Source: Sphaerisporangium fuscum (lineage in GTDB: Bacteria; Actinomycetota; Actinomycetes; Streptosporangiales; Streptosporangiaceae). Taken from it: a stretch of 64,000 bases of DNA. Every line of letters begins with the position of its first letter. The first letter of the stretch is position 1. Position numbers and translations under genes: made by a program. The stretch spans positions 1 to 64,000 of the forward strand of contig NZ_JAHDTF010000026.1 of the NCBI RefSeq assembly GCF_018531465.1, given 5' to 3'. Under the pieces are notes generated by a model. That model searched no databases. It was not told the DNA's origin and saw only the letters and a program-made list of their open reading frames with translations. Below are positions 1-8,512 of this stretch, in pieces.

Positions 1-485
1 GCGGGACCCGCGCCGCCGCCCCACGGCGGGTTCAGCCCCGCCTGCCCCACGCCGAGCACGAGCGCGGCCACGGCCAGCGACGGCGCCGCCCACCTGGCCC
101 GCCCGGCGAGGGGGTCCCGGCGCAGCTCCGGCACCGCGACGGCGGCGAGCAGCGCGAGCGGCGCCGCCACCAGCAGCAGGGGCGGCACCATCAGGTCCGG
201 CACGACCCACAGCCACGTCCGGCCGGTGAGCAGCGCGCGCAGCGCGGCGAGCGCCAGGGCCGCCGCCGCCAGGCTGACCAGCACCCGCTCACGGCGGGGC
301 AGCCGCGCGCGGGCGAGCAGGAGCATCGCCGCCGCGGCGAGCACGAGCAGCGGCACGGTGAAGAACAGCAGCAGCGGCGCCGCCCCTCCCCACCACCAGA
401 ACCTGCCGGTCGTCCAGTTGACCAGCGCGAACAGCAGCCACGCCGCGACGGCGGCGAGGGCCGCCCGGCGCAGGACGATCGTCAT
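1..485 (-). CDS. Membrane protein, N-terminal part only (runs off the left edge)
   Basis: The minus strand is open from the ATG at 485 to the window edge (about 161 codons) with no stop. It starts MTIVLRRAALAAVAAWLL and encodes several hydrophobic segments: residues 5-22, 35-60, 75-90, 105-125 and 135-150. Only short polar loops such as ARARLPRRER separate them. The stretch ends in a GQAGLNPP-type motif. That arrangement is reminiscent of actinobacterial endonuclease/exonuclease/phosphatase-family proteins, whose N-terminal membrane helices precede a catalytic domain. The catalytic part would lie outside the window, so the family is a guess. The ATG overlaps the stop of the upstream methyltransferase gene by 4 nt (ATGA), making it the most distal visible gene of the operon that starts near 8049. 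Confidence 0.6.
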   Translation of the reverse strand, partial: MTIVLRRAALAAVAAWLLFALVNWTTGRFWWWGGAAPLLLFFTVPLLVLAAAAMLLLARARLPRRERVLVSLAAAALALAALRALLTGRTWLWVVPDLMVPPLLLVAAPLALLAAVAVPELRRDPLAGRARWAAPSLAVAALVLGVGQAGLNPPWGGGAGP

Positions 486-1501
486 GTCCGCTCCTGCGAC
501 GGCTCCGCCGGCAACGGCTCCCGGATCCGCATCCAGAACGACGCCGGCCGGTAGGGTTCGACGACGCCGAGCCGGTCCCACAGCGGCGCCACCAGGCCGC
601 GCAGCCGCTCGTCCCCGTGGACGAACGCGTTGGGCATCTCCACCTCGAACCGCGCCGGATCGGCCAGCAGGAAGGCGGCGAGGAGGTACTGCTCGGAGTA
701 GTGCCGCCACCGCCACTCCGGCGGATAGTCGCTGGGCAGCATGATGTCGTGCAGCTGCACCAGGACGCCGGGCCGCAGGAGCGGCAGGATCTCGAAGAAG
801 AAGACCGTGACGTCGGACCCCATCAGGACGCGGTGCGAGCCGTCCAGGAAGACGACGTCACCGGGTTCCAGGTCGCCGAGCACCTTGGGGTGCACCCGCT
901 CCAGAGGGAGGCGGATCGACACGTCGCACAGCGCGTCCACGTGCGCGCGGGGCGCCGGGTCGATGGAGGTGATGTGGGTGCGCAGGCCATGGTCGCGGAT
1001 CGCGCGGCGGGCGAACTTCGTGGAGTTGCCCGAGCCGATCTCGACGTACCGCCGGGGGTTCTCCCGTGTCAGGAACCCGTAGAGCGCGAGCGCGTCGAGC
1101 GGCGGCAGCCAGCCGTTGTCCCAGTACGGCGTGGTGCCGCCGGGGCGGTCCCGCACCGGGATCGCGTCGAGGTCGGAGGCCAGGGAGACGAAGCCGGACA
1201 GCCGGTCGGCGTAGCGCTCCCGGCCGCCTTCCAGCAGCGCCGCGATGCGCGGGTGGTCGGGCTTGCCGTAGCCGAACCTCGGCTCGGGCCGCACGGGATG
1301 GTCGATGAAGATCGGCCGCCGCAGGCCGAAGGCCGAGAGGATCACCCCGTGCAGGGCCGGGTGCCGTTCCAGCCACGCGAACGGCAGGTCGGCGAACGGC
1401 AGCGCGGTGAGCGCCTTCAGCACCGTGCCGCTCACCGGCCCGGAGGGGAGCTGCCGGGCGAGATGGCGCACCTGGCCGCGGCTCGTCGTGGGAGATGTCA
1501 T
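482..1501 (-). CDS. Class I SAM-dependent methyltransferase
   Basis: This 339-residue protein has a Rossmann methyltransferase core. The SAM-binding motif I is YVEIGSGNSTKFARR (about residues 152-166). An acidic residue follows the next strand (ITSIDPAPR, about 178-185), and FLDGSH (218-223) is typical of the Methyltransf_24-like group. A 120-residue N-terminal extension precedes the core. The chosen ATG at 1501 overlaps the stop of the upstream flippase-like gene by 4 nt, which sets the start. From context it probably methylates a sugar or lipid-linked intermediate made by the surrounding glycosyltransferases. The substrate cannot be read from the sequence. It is soluble and cytoplasmic, with no signal peptide. 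Confidence 0.8.
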   Translation of the reverse strand: MTSPTTSRGQVRHLARQLPSGPVSGTVLKALTALPFADLPFAWLERHPALHGVILSAFGLRRPIFIDHPVRPEPRFGYGKPDHPRIAALLEGGRERYADRLSGFVSLASDLDAIPVRDRPGGTTPYWDNGWLPPLDALALYGFLTRENPRRYVEIGSGNSTKFARRAIRDHGLRTHITSIDPAPRAHVDALCDVSIRLPLERVHPKVLGDLEPGDVVFLDGSHRVLMGSDVTVFFFEILPLLRPGVLVQLHDIMLPSDYPPEWRWRHYSEQYLLAAFLLADPARFEVEMPNAFVHGDERLRGLVAPLWDRLGVVEPYRPASFWMRIREPLPAEPSQERT

Positions 1502-2574
1502 CGAAGTCCTCCGATCGTGGAGACCCCGGCCTCGGGGGCGGGAGGGGAGGCGGCGGGACGGCGGCGCGCGGTCCAGGCGAGCACGGCCAGGACGACGACC
1601 GTGGACGCCAGGTCCGCCACGGTGATCAGCACCCGGCTCAGCGCCACCAGCGTGACGAGGCCGGGGCCGGAGAGCAGGGTGGCGACCGTCAGGCCGAGCA
1701 CGGCCTCGCGGGCGCCGAGCCCGGAGGGCATGACCAGGGTGAAGATGCCCGCCACGGTCGACAGGGCGAAACCTCCGACGCCCACGGTCGCCGCGGCGAG
1801 CGGCGGCGCGCCGAGCGCGACCGCGAGCACCGTGACGTGCGCGCCGCTGACCAGCCAGCCGATCGCCATCAGCCCGGTGACCGCGAGCAGCGTGCGCCGT
1901 CCGGGCAGGTCCGGCGGCCGGTGGCCGCGGCGCAGGATCCGCTGGGCCAGGCCGAGCAGCCTGCCCAGCGAGCGGGGCGCGGCCAGCGGGACGAGGGCGG
2001 CGGCGAGCACGGGCAGCAGCGCCCACCACACGGGGCTGGAGGCGGCCAGCCGGGGCAGCGCGACCAGCCCCACGGCGAAGCCGGCCACCACCCCGAGTCC
2101 CTGGCTGGCCACGAACGCCCCGGCCAGCCTGGCCGGGGGCTCGCCGAGCGGCCGGGCCTGCGCCGCGTGCGCCACCGCCGGCCACACCCCGCCGGGCAGG
2201 TAACGGGTGAGCCCGGCGACGAAGAAGACCCGCACCGCGACCGGCAGGGGCAGCCGGGTGCCGAGCCCGGCCAGCAGCATGCGCCAGCCGAAGAAGCCCG
2301 GCACCCCGCCCGCCACCGTCAGTGCCGTGGCCAGCAGGACGTTCGACCAGCCGACCAGCCGCAGGCTGTCGCCCAGCCCGTGCCGCACCCGCCACACCTG
2401 GTAGCCGAGCAGGGCGAGCACGGCCAGGCAGGCCGCCGTCCGGAGCACGGCGGACAGCCGCCTCCGCCCGCCGCCGCGGCCCGCCGCGCCGGTCGCCTCC
2501 GCCCGCGGCTCGCCGATGGGCGGCGCCGCCGCTGCGGTCCGGACGTCAGGCGTCCCGGCGTCCGGCCCGCTCAC
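1498..2574 (-). CDS. Lysylphosphatidylglycerol synthase TM-like (flippase-type) membrane protein
   Basis: A 358-residue polytopic membrane protein with about eight hydrophobic helices. It carries family-typical patterns such as GLTRYLPGGVWP (about residues 125-136) and VMPSGLGAREAVLG (about 283-296), which mark the LPG_synthase_TM/UPF0104 (AglD-like) family. Members lacking the catalytic synthase domain often sit in polysaccharide operons and are thought to handle lipid-linked glycans. The N-terminal 45 residues are polar, Ala/Pro-rich and probably cytoplasmic. The GTG at 2574 overlaps the stop of the upstream GT2 gene (GTGA), and the gene's own stop overlaps the next start, so it is translationally coupled on both sides. 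Transport of polyprenyl-linked sugar is inferred. Confidence 0.75.
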   Translation of the reverse strand: MSGPDAGTPDVRTAAAAPPIGEPRAEATGAAGRGGGRRRLSAVLRTAACLAVLALLGYQVWRVRHGLGDSLRLVGWSNVLLATALTVAGGVPGFFGWRMLLAGLGTRLPLPVAVRVFFVAGLTRYLPGGVWPAVAHAAQARPLGEPPARLAGAFVASQGLGVVAGFAVGLVALPRLAASSPVWWALLPVLAAALVPLAAPRSLGRLLGLAQRILRRGHRPPDLPGRRTLLAVTGLMAIGWLVSGAHVTVLAVALGAPPLAAATVGVGGFALSTVAGIFTLVMPSGLGAREAVLGLTVATLLSGPGLVTLVALSRVLITVADLASTVVVLAVLAWTARRRPAASPPAPEAGVSTIGGLR

Positions 2575-3581
2575 GCCGGCGCCTTGGCGTACAGGCGGCG
2601 GAAGGAGCGGGAGGCCAGCCACTGCAGGATCCCGGTGGCGGCCCCGGCCGCGATGGTCAGGTTGACCAGGAAGTGCACGGCGACGAAGAACACCCCGAAG
2701 GGCACGCCCCGGTCGGCGAACACGAACCGGTACATCCGCCGGTCGATCGCCACCCAGGCCGCGAACAGCAGCGCCGGCAGCGCGGCCGTCCAGGCCGCCC
2801 CGGTGACCAGCGGCACGGGCAGGGCCACCGCGGTCAGCGCGGCGGCGAGGCTCGCCGCCGACTCCGGTGAGCCGACCACACCCGGCGCGTACCTCCGCTG
2901 CAGGAAGAACGGCACGTGGACGCGGGTGCGGGTGAAGACCTTGCGCAGCGCGACGCGCAGAGTGGCGTCGTCGTCGTGCAGGCCGCGCACGGCCGAGGTG
3001 AGCAGCACCTGGTACCGCGCGGTGAGCCGTTCGCCCACGTCGGTGCCCTCCGACTGCGGCAGGTCGGGGTTCCACGGCCCGACCTCGGCCCACACCTTGG
3101 CCGGGATCGCGATGATGGCGACCGGCAGGAAGCCCTTGATGGGGCCTTCGGCCACCTTGTACCAGTAGTGGCGGTACAGCGTTCGGTACTCCTTGACCAG
3201 GCTGTCGCGGGTGAGCGGGACGGGCTCGTAGTTGCCGGTGACGGCGCCGACGCCGGGGTCGGACGCGAGGATCTCCACCGCCGAGGCCACCGCGTCGGGG
3301 GCGAGCACCACGTCGGAGTCCAGGAAGAACAGCACCTCGCCCCGCGCGTGCGCCACTCCGAGGTTCCGCGCGACGCACACCCCGCCGTTGCGCGGCGTGC
3401 GCAGCACCCGCACGCCCATCGATTCGGCGACCTGGACGGAGTCGTCGGTGCTGCAGTCGTCCACGCAGATGATCTCGATGTTGGAGTACGTCTGCGCCTG
3501 CACCGAAGCCAGGCACCGCCCGAGCACGTACCCGTAGTTGTAGTTGGGGACGATGACCGACACCAGCGGTTCGGCCGTCAT
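2571..3581 (-). CDS. Family 2 glycosyltransferase
   Basis: This 336-residue GT-A fold enzyme starts with VSVIVPNYNYGYVLGRCLAS. The nucleotide-sugar aspartates are in VDDCSTDD (about 40-47), and the metal-binding DSD (88-90) is in LFFLDSDVVLAP. The C-terminal third has hydrophobic stretches (about residues 225-262 and 280-310) that probably anchor it to the membrane, as in many GT2 enzymes acting on polyprenyl-phosphate substrates. It is about 35% similar by eye to the GT2 encoded next door (3585-4610) and shares the same domain order, so the two look like an old duplication. The donor and acceptor are unknown. Confidence 0.85.
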   Translation of the reverse strand: MTAEPLVSVIVPNYNYGYVLGRCLASVQAQTYSNIEIICVDDCSTDDSVQVAESMGVRVLRTPRNGGVCVARNLGVAHARGEVLFFLDSDVVLAPDAVASAVEILASDPGVGAVTGNYEPVPLTRDSLVKEYRTLYRHYWYKVAEGPIKGFLPVAIIAIPAKVWAEVGPWNPDLPQSEGTDVGERLTARYQVLLTSAVRGLHDDDATLRVALRKVFTRTRVHVPFFLQRRYAPGVVGSPESAASLAAALTAVALPVPLVTGAAWTAALPALLFAAWVAIDRRMYRFVFADRGVPFGVFFVAVHFLVNLTIAAGAATGILQWLASRSFRRLYAKAPA

Positions 3582-3584
3582 GAT

Positions 3585-4610
3585 TCACCAGCCTTTCGAG
3601 TGCTTGACGAGGCGCCGGCGGGCCGCCGCGCGGCGCGAGGGCCCGAAGGAGGAGTCGAACGCGGCGCGCGCCACGCCGGCGGCGGCCCCGCACAGCTGCG
3701 CCACGTGCGTGAGGAACTGCACGGCGGTGAAGAACAGGAGGAACCCCGGCCCCTTCTCCCGCAGCACGAACAGCGACAGCGGCGGGTCCGACACCGCGAA
3801 CAGCGCGAGGAAGGCCACCGGCACGGGCAGCGCGGGCGGCCATGCCAGGGCGAGCGGGAGGGCCGCCATGGCCCCGGCGGTGGCGAGGACCCCGCTGAGG
3901 CGGTTGACCTTCAGCGCGCCCCGCCGCAGCCGGTTGCGGGCCGAGAACATCAGCAGCTGCGAGCGCCGGTACTGCTCGGCGAGCAGGGGCAGCAGCCGGT
4001 CGGCCTCGTCGTGGCGTCCGGCGACCTCGGCGCTGAGCAGGATGCGGTGCCGGGCCAGCAGCCGCTCGCTGTACTCGTCGTCCTCGGCGCTGCGCAACCT
4101 GTCGTCGAACGGCCCCACCTCCTCGAACACCGCCCGCGGCACGGCCGCGAGGGCGAAGACCGCGGTCGTGGTCGGGCCGGCCGCCCGGGTGAGGGCGTGG
4201 TGCAGCAGCAGCGTGCGGCAGACCTCCACCGGGCCGTCGTCCACCAGCGGCTCCTTGGCGTAGACGCCGTACACGCACCCCAGGCCGGGGTCCTCGCGCA
4301 GCAGCCGGACGGCGTTCTCCACCGCGTCGGGGGCGAGGCCGACGTCGGAGTCGAGGAAGAAGAGGATCTCCCCCCGGCTCGCCGCCGCCCCGGCGTTGCG
4401 GGCGGCCGACACGCCCTGGTTGCGCGGCTGCCGCACCACCGTGCACGGGAACCCGCGGGCGATCTCGCCGGACCGGTCGGTGCCGGCGTCGTCGACCACG
4501 ATCACCTCGACGCGAGGGTACGTCTGCGCCAGCGCCGAGGCCAGACAGGAGCGCAGCGTCTTCTCGGCGTTGTGCGCCGGGACGACGACCGACACCAGCG
4601 GGGCGGTCAC
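3585..4610 (-). CDS. Family 2 glycosyltransferase (paralogue of its neighbour)
   Basis: 341 residues from a GTG start at 4610 that overlaps the UbiA-type gene stop (GTGA). It shows the same signatures as the next gene: VSVVVPAHNAEKTLRSCLAS at the N-terminus, VDDAGTDRSGE (about 39-49), QGVSAARNAG and FFLDSDVGLAPD with DSD at 87-89. Two hydrophobic stretches near residues 235-275 and 285-315 suggest membrane association, and the tail is very basic (RRAAARRRLVKHSKGW). Only 3 nt separate it from the downstream GT2. In this operon it probably transfers a sugar onto the prenyl-linked carrier or the growing glycan. Confidence 0.85.
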   Translation of the reverse strand: MTAPLVSVVVPAHNAEKTLRSCLASALAQTYPRVEVIVVDDAGTDRSGEIARGFPCTVVRQPRNQGVSAARNAGAAASRGEILFFLDSDVGLAPDAVENAVRLLREDPGLGCVYGVYAKEPLVDDGPVEVCRTLLLHHALTRAAGPTTTAVFALAAVPRAVFEEVGPFDDRLRSAEDDEYSERLLARHRILLSAEVAGRHDEADRLLPLLAEQYRRSQLLMFSARNRLRRGALKVNRLSGVLATAGAMAALPLALAWPPALPVPVAFLALFAVSDPPLSLFVLREKGPGFLLFFTAVQFLTHVAQLCGAAAGVARAAFDSSFGPSRRAAARRRLVKHSKGW

Positions 4611-5575
4611 GGCAGGATCCCGAGGGCCGCCGCCGGGTGGCGGGCGAGCAGCAGGGCCGTGCCCAGCAGCAGGGCGAGCGCCACCCCCGCGCCGGCGATG
4701 CGGCGGTCGCGCAGCACCCACCGCACGGGATCGCCGCCCCCGCCGTCCACCAGCACCACCTGCAGGTAGCGGAACAGCGCGAAGAGCGTGAGCGGCGCGG
4801 CGAACAGCGTCACCACCTCGCCGTACGGCCCGAACGGCGCCTCGGTGCGCAGGTAGAGCAGGCCGGACACCGCGGTGAGCACGCAGGTCAGCTGGAGCAG
4901 CTGGTCGGCCAGTTCCACCGAGTACCCGCGCAGCGCGGGCCGGTGGGCGATGCCCGCCGTCAGCAGTTCCTGGCGCCGCTTGCCCACCACGAGCAGCAGC
5001 GACGCCGAGAACACCGTCAGCACCAGCCATCCCGACATCCGCGCCCCGACCGCCAGGTACCCGTGGACCAGGCGCAGCGCGAAGCCCAGCGCGACGGCGG
5101 TGACGTCGACCAGGGGGATGTGCTTGAGCGCCCGGCTGTAGGCGGCGTTGAGCGCCAGGTAGGCGAGCAGTGGCCAGAACGGCCTGCCCGGCGCGGCGGC
5201 GACCACCGCCCCCAGCAGGGCGAGCAGCACGGTGCCGTACAGGCAGGCCGCCCGCACCGACACCCGCCCGGCCGCGACGGGACGGTGCCGCTTGACCGGG
5301 TGGTGCCGGTCGCGGTGCCGGTCGGCGATGTCGTTGCCGACGTACACCACGGCGCCGGCGAGGACGAATCCGGCGGCCGCCCACGCCGCCTCGCCGAGCG
5401 CGGTGAACGTCCAGCGGCCGGCGTCCACCACGGCGAGGGGCACCAGCAGCAGGGTCTTGGCGGCGTGCAGCGGCCGGGCCAGCGTGAGGAGGTCGGTGAG
5501 CGGCCCCGGCGGGGCGTCCGCCGGATCCGGCGCCCGCGTCGCCCCCTCGGACCCGTGGGGCTCGATGACTCGCAT
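4607..5575 (-). CDS. UbiA-family prenyltransferase, decaprenyl-phosphate phosphoribosyltransferase-like
   Basis: A 322-residue integral membrane protein with about eight or nine helices. It has the first Asp-rich motif NDIADRHRD (residues 81-89) followed by HHPVKRHRPVAAG, the arrangement seen in decaprenyl-phosphate 5-phosphoribosyltransferase (the DPPR synthase branch of UbiA, Rv3806c type). Quinone-forming UbiA enzymes lack this HPxKRxRP block. The second polar motif region, around VDVTAVALGFALRLVHGY, also fits. The expected reaction transfers phosphoribose from PRPP to polyprenyl phosphate. The adjacent epimerase and glycosyltransferases support a role in making polyprenyl-linked pentose for glycan assembly. 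The exact substrate is inferred from family likeness. Confidence 0.8.
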   Translation of the reverse strand: MRVIEPHGSEGATRAPDPADAPPGPLTDLLTLARPLHAAKTLLLVPLAVVDAGRWTFTALGEAAWAAAGFVLAGAVVYVGNDIADRHRDRHHPVKRHRPVAAGRVSVRAACLYGTVLLALLGAVVAAAPGRPFWPLLAYLALNAAYSRALKHIPLVDVTAVALGFALRLVHGYLAVGARMSGWLVLTVFSASLLLVVGKRRQELLTAGIAHRPALRGYSVELADQLLQLTCVLTAVSGLLYLRTEAPFGPYGEVVTLFAAPLTLFALFRYLQVVLVDGGGGDPVRWVLRDRRIAGAGVALALLLGTALLLARHPAAALGILP

Positions 5576-5593
5576 GTGCGCCTCCCGGCGAGG

Positions 5594-6625
5594 TCAGAAG
5601 AACACTTTCGCGAGCGAGAGCGCGCCCTGCCGCCAGGCGTCGCGGCTGGTGCGGCCGGCGGCGGCGGGGACGCGGTGGTGCCGCCACCAGTCGTAGGTGC
5701 GCAGGATCGCCTCCCGGTTGGACAGCCGCGGCTCGAAGCCCAGCCGGTCGCGGGCCTTGCCGATGTCGACGTAGGAGTCGGCGAGCAGCTTGTACAGCAG
5801 CCGCTCGTACACCGGCGACAGGCCCGTCCGCCCGAGGAGCCGCAGCGCGGCGAGGGCGGGCCGGGCCGGCAGCGACACCACCCGCCTGCCGTGCCCGGCC
5901 GCGTCCAGCACCGCCTGGAAGTCCTCGCGCAGGGTGGCGAACTCGGCGGCGGCGATGTTGTAGGTGTCACCGGCGACCTCCGGGGGCGCCTGCAGCACCC
6001 GCACGACCGCCTCGACCAGGTCGTCCACGGCGAGCATCTGGATGCGGACGTCGCCGCGCCCCAGGATGGGGAACGACCGTCCCTCCTCGGCCCACTCGAA
6101 CAGCATCGCGAACAGGCCCATGCGGCCCGGCCCGAGGAACGTCTTGGGGCGCAGGATCGGCACGCACATCCCCTCGGCGCGGAACTTCTCCGCGACCTCC
6201 TCGGCCGCCGCCTTGGCGTGGCCGTAGACGTCGACCGGTTCCCTCGGGTGGTCCTCCGGTGTCGGCACCGACTCCGGCAGGCCGTAAACCGCCGTGGAGG
6301 AGATGTGCGCCACGCGCGGCACACCGGCCCGGTGCGCGGCGCGCAGCACGGCACGGGTGCCGCCGGCGATGACGTCGTGGATCTCGGCCGGCGGGTAGCT
6401 CGGCAGCGCCGCCGCGCAGTGCACCACCGCGTCGGCGCCGGTGACCAGGCGCGTCATCACGGAGGTGTCGCGCACGTCGGCGGTCGCGTACTTCGCCGCG
6501 GGGCAGCCGCCCGGTCTCGGGCGCACGTCGACGCCGAGCACGTCCCAGCCCATGCCGGCCAGGCGTTCCACCAGGGTGGACCCGAGCATCCCCGAACTGC
6601 CCGTGACTACGACCCGGACGGCCAT
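5594..6625 (-). CDS. NAD-dependent epimerase/dehydratase (extended SDR)
   Basis: 343 residues beginning MAVRVVVTGSSGMLGSTLVE, with the nucleotide-binding glycine motif GSSGMLG (9-15), an HISSTAVYG serine strand (108-115) and a catalytic YGHAK (Y134, K138). This is an extended SDR of the NDP-sugar type. An RPKTFLGPGRMGLF segment and a VDDLVEAV motif complete the family pattern. The ATG at 6625 lies 19 nt inside the end of the upstream aminotransferase gene. The UbiA-type gene follows after 18 nt. In the DPPR pathway a prenyl-linked ribose is epimerised by oxidation and reduction, so this gene could be the oxidoreductase partner of the UbiA enzyme. That link is inference. Confidence 0.8.
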   Translation of the reverse strand: MAVRVVVTGSSGMLGSTLVERLAGMGWDVLGVDVRPRPGGCPAAKYATADVRDTSVMTRLVTGADAVVHCAAALPSYPPAEIHDVIAGGTRAVLRAAHRAGVPRVAHISSTAVYGLPESVPTPEDHPREPVDVYGHAKAAAEEVAEKFRAEGMCVPILRPKTFLGPGRMGLFAMLFEWAEEGRSFPILGRGDVRIQMLAVDDLVEAVVRVLQAPPEVAGDTYNIAAAEFATLREDFQAVLDAAGHGRRVVSLPARPALAALRLLGRTGLSPVYERLLYKLLADSYVDIGKARDRLGFEPRLSNREAILRTYDWWRHHRVPAAAGRTSRDAWRQGALSLAKVFF

Positions 6626-8049
6626 CGCGGCGCCACCTTCTCCCGTACGAACCTGGTCAGCAGGCGGGGCAGCCCCTGGGCGAGGGTCGCGGCGAGGCCG
6701 TCGAGGAAGTACTCCACGTCGGCGGGCTCGACGACCAGCGGCGGCGCGGCCACCAGCGGGTTGTCGCCGTTGAGGGTGTAGTAGGCGTAGATGCCGTGGT
6801 CGCGGTACAGGGCGTCGATCACCGCGCACGTGATCAGCTTGACCCGGAAGTTCGGGTCGCGGGCGATGCCCACCGGCGCCAGCCGGGCGGCGAGGTCGAG
6901 GATCTTCGGCCCGCCGTCCAGGAAGATCCCGTACAGCGCGCCGGCGCCGCGCACGGCGGCCACCGTGTCGGGGTACTCCTTGCGGACGCGTTCCAGGCCG
7001 GGCGCGAGGACCCGCTCGATCTCGCGGGCCCGCCTCGGGTAGTCGTCCTCGACGGCGATGTTGACCGCCTCGATCGCGGTCGCGGTCTCCTCGCCGAAGC
7101 CGTAGTAGGTGGTGCTCGTGCTGTGCAGCAGGGAGTCGGTGAGGTTGTCGTAGGCCTTGCGGAACACCGGCTCGCGCGCGATGTACGCCGAGATGGAGGA
7201 CTTGCCGCCGCCGAACGACTTGGAGGTGGTCAGGACGTCGGGGATCAGGCCGGCGTGGCGCATGAAGTAGAACAGGCTGCCGGTCTTGCCCCACCCGGTG
7301 TAGATCTCGTCGAAGACGAGCACGATGTCGTGGGCGTCGCACAGCTCGCGCAGCCCGCGCAGGAACTCCTCCGAGCACCAGCGCATGGTGGAGGCGCTGA
7401 ACGGCTCGACGAGGATGGCGTACACGTCGCAGCCGCCGCCGGGCGTGCGGGCGGAGGCCACGGCGGCCCGCACCGACTCCAGGTCGCCGTAGGAGTAGGT
7501 CACCACACCCGGGATGCCGGGGAAGCGGAAGGAGTGGTCGTGCGCGCCGGTGAGGGCGCCGGAGCCGAGCAGCTTGCCGTGGAAGGCGATGTCGGCGCGC
7601 AGGATCCGCTGCCTGCGCCCGCCGTGGTACTTGTAGGCCAGCTTGACCGCGCCCTCGACCGCCTCGGCCCCCGAGTTGGGGAAGAACGACATGGTGAGGT
7701 CGCCGGGCAGCAGCTGGGCGAGGTTGTGGCCGAGCGCGGCGACGTACGGCGAGAAGTACGTCTTGTGCACCTCCATCCTGCGAGCCTGCTGGAACCTCTC
7801 GCGGGCGGCCAGGATCCGGGGATGGTTGTGGCCGTGGTTCAGCACGCCGACCCCGCCGGTGAAGTCGAGGATCCGCCGCCCGCCGCGGGTCCAGATCCAG
7901 GCGCCCTCGGCCCGCTCGACGAGCTCGCGGCCGAAACCGAACGACGTCATGAGCGAAACCTGGCTGCGGCAGACGTGTTTCCTGTACAGGTCGTGAACGC
8001 TTTTCGTCGTGAGCCGCTCGCATTCGTCAAGGCTGATCAATTCGGACAC
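6607..8049 (-). CDS. Class III PLP-dependent aminotransferase
   Basis: 480 residues with class III (omega) aminotransferase features. These are the N-terminal WIWTRGGRRILDFTGGVGV block, the NSGAEAVEGAVKLA cofactor-phosphate region, the acidic VFDEIYTGWGKTG motif, and a PLP-binding lysine in TSKSFGGGK (about residue 277). Size is normal for the class. GTG at 8049 is preferred because GGAAAGGA lies a suitable distance upstream; GTG at 8055 is possible. It is the first gene of the leftward operon and overlaps the epimerase gene. It may aminate a keto sugar or a small acid used to decorate the glycan, but no feature fixes the substrate. Confidence 0.85.
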   Translation of the reverse strand: MSELISLDECERLTTKSVHDLYRKHVCRSQVSLMTSFGFGRELVERAEGAWIWTRGGRRILDFTGGVGVLNHGHNHPRILAARERFQQARRMEVHKTYFSPYVAALGHNLAQLLPGDLTMSFFPNSGAEAVEGAVKLAYKYHGGRRQRILRADIAFHGKLLGSGALTGAHDHSFRFPGIPGVVTYSYGDLESVRAAVASARTPGGGCDVYAILVEPFSASTMRWCSEEFLRGLRELCDAHDIVLVFDEIYTGWGKTGSLFYFMRHAGLIPDVLTTSKSFGGGKSSISAYIAREPVFRKAYDNLTDSLLHSTSTTYYGFGEETATAIEAVNIAVEDDYPRRAREIERVLAPGLERVRKEYPDTVAAVRGAGALYGIFLDGGPKILDLAARLAPVGIARDPNFRVKLITCAVIDALYRDHGIYAYYTLNGDNPLVAAPPLVVEPADVEYFLDGLAATLAQGLPRLLTRFVREKVAPRWPSGS

Positions 8050-8512
8050 GCGCACTTTCCTTTCCGTGCCGACCCGGGCACTGGCTTCGGTGGTGCGGTA
8101 AAGCCGGAACGCGGTTCGCCGCCGCCGGCGCGGCCCCGGTGGTGAGGCGGAGCCGGTACGACGATGCGTCCGGCGCGTCAAAGCCTGGTAAAGGCACGAC
8201 TTGACGCGGATCCCCCTGATTCCCGGCGGTCATTCCTGGTCAACGGCGCGGGCGGGCCGGCCGGCCCTCTCCCGGGCGTTCGCGGCACGCGGCCCGCGCG
8301 CGCCGTCTCAGGATCCGGGAGACCGGCCGTTCGGGCGGGGAAAACCGCCGTCCGCGTGCCGCGCGGTGACATCGGGAACGCGGTCGGTGAACACCTGAGC
8401 CGAAACCCGGCGACCGCCGATTTGTAAACGGCATGGCAGGCCGAATCCCCGGTAAACCTGACCCCCGAAACGGGGCATCCGGATATGCGCACGATGTGTG
8501 ATAGTGCGGGCC
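8050..8512. other. 463-bp divergent intergenic region
   Basis: This is the only gene-free stretch above 300 bp. It separates the leftward glycan operon from the rightward SARP gene and must carry both promoters. It holds a small perfect hairpin (CCCCG-AAA-CGGGG, 8463-8475) 37 bp before the SARP ATG. A GTAAAC hexamer occurs twice, 28 bp apart (8424-8429 and 8452-8457). Short open frames here have no start-site or family support and are not called. Confidence 0.4.

Noticed and set aside
482-2395. Long fusion of the methyltransferase with an upstream Arg/Ala-rich region
   Set aside because: The upstream part overlaps the flippase-like gene in another frame. The 4-nt overlap start at 1501 fits the operon pattern.
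8164-8427. An 87-codon open frame in the 463-bp intergenic region
   Set aside because: No ribosome site, composition typical of non-coding GC-rich DNA, and it lies between two divergent promoters.
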